The notes below the pieces were generated by a model. That model did no database searches. It was not told the DNA's origin and worked only from the letters and a program-made list of their open reading frames with translations. This document shows positions 63,783-64,000 of a stretch of DNA of 64,000 nt, piece by piece (within the stretch, counting starts at the first letter, position 1; each line of letters opens with the position of its first letter). The DNA comes from Thalassobius sp. Cn5-15 (GTDB lineage Bacteria > Pseudomonadota > Alphaproteobacteria > Rhodobacterales > Rhodobacteraceae), in contig NZ_JAKRGF010000005.1 in the NCBI RefSeq assembly GCF_022347685.1, positions 186,001 to 250,000 on the forward strand, given 5' to 3'. Both the position numbers and the translations under genes were made by a program.

Positions 63783-63877
63783 GATCAAGGTTGGGAACAC
63801 CAGAAACGGAGGACCGAATCTGTGTCAGCAAAACCTCTCACCAGGCACCCCGCCCGGGTTGAATATCGGGTTTCGAT

Positions 63878-64000
63878 GGCAGGTCTCCTGACTTGCGGTG
63901 ATTGGCTGGCCCCGCCTTCCCGAGGCAGTCTCCTGCGCTCAGTGGCTTAGTGGGGTTTGCGCACCGCTTACAGTTGCGGGGGCAGTCACGGAGTTGGCGC
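63878..64000 (-). ncRNA. Cobalamin riboswitch (5' end beyond window)
   Basis: Hallmarks of the adenosylcobalamin/cobalamin riboswitch read on the minus strand: CAACTGTAAGCGG (63976-63964), GCCACTGAGCGC (63946-63935), GGGAAGGCGGGGCCAGCC (63921-63904), and the B12 box AGTCAGGAGACCTGCC (63893-63878). The 5' P2/P3 arm is cut by the right edge. It lies about 120 nt upstream of the DUF1636 start and controls the btuFCD-like operon. Confidence 0.93.

Overview
The window is a chromosomal segment of an alphaproteobacterium, most probably a marine Rhodobacteraceae (Roseobacter-group) bacterium. Evidence for this is a cupin DMSP lyase of the DddL type, the phaZ/phaC/phaP/phaR arrangement, an LdtR-type MarR regulator, FAD-dependent ThyX, several small Rhodobacteraceae-like proteins and moderately high GC coding throughout. 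I see no tRNA, rRNA, CRISPR array, insertion sequence, integrase or prophage gene. Genes are dense and mostly intact, and many short operons end in clear intrinsic terminators.

Left third (1-26.5 kb). This part is mixed housekeeping: the N-terminal part of parE (cut by the window edge), dddL, ppk2, a hybrid sensor kinase, a MATE exporter, aspartate aminotransferase, an HTH regulator with sdhE, ldtR, gloA, thyX, an HPF-like factor, a cold-shock protein, thrS and ilvE. Two secretion or modification cassettes lie among them. One is a Slam-type outer-membrane translocator with its TbpB-like lipoprotein (12.2-14.5 kb). The other is a bufferin-type RiPP cassette (bufA1-bufB-bufC-DoxX, 17.9-20.6 kb) with a terminator-like hairpin between the precursor gene and the modification genes.

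Middle (26.5-43.7 kb). A polyhydroxyalkanoate locus has divergent phaZ and phaC, then phaP and phaR; CTGC-N3-GCAG dyads precede phaC and phaP. A LysR regulator and a DegT aminotransferase follow. Next is a divergent sugar locus that fits a complete non-phosphorylating L-fucose pathway: aldose dehydrogenase, mutarotase, lactonase, dehydratase, SDR dehydrogenase and FAH-type hydrolase, with a GntR regulator and an RbsABC-like importer. Its only dehydratase is UxaA-type, its ATPase has a Gly-to-Asp change in Walker A, and a 50-residue ORF sits between two of its genes.

Right third (43.7-64 kb). This holds an exbB-exbD-exbD-tonB operon, an M20 amidohydrolase, a 2-oxoglutarate oxygenase paired with a LysE exporter behind an AT-rich leader, and a lipid-linked sugar locus (HAD-UbiA fusion, SMR-like carrier, divergent PMT-type glycosyltransferase). 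A BMP-type nucleobase/nucleoside ABC importer with cytosine deaminase follows. The last operon is a BtuFCD-like importer with a DUF1636 protein, led by a cobalamin riboswitch whose 5' end runs off the right edge.
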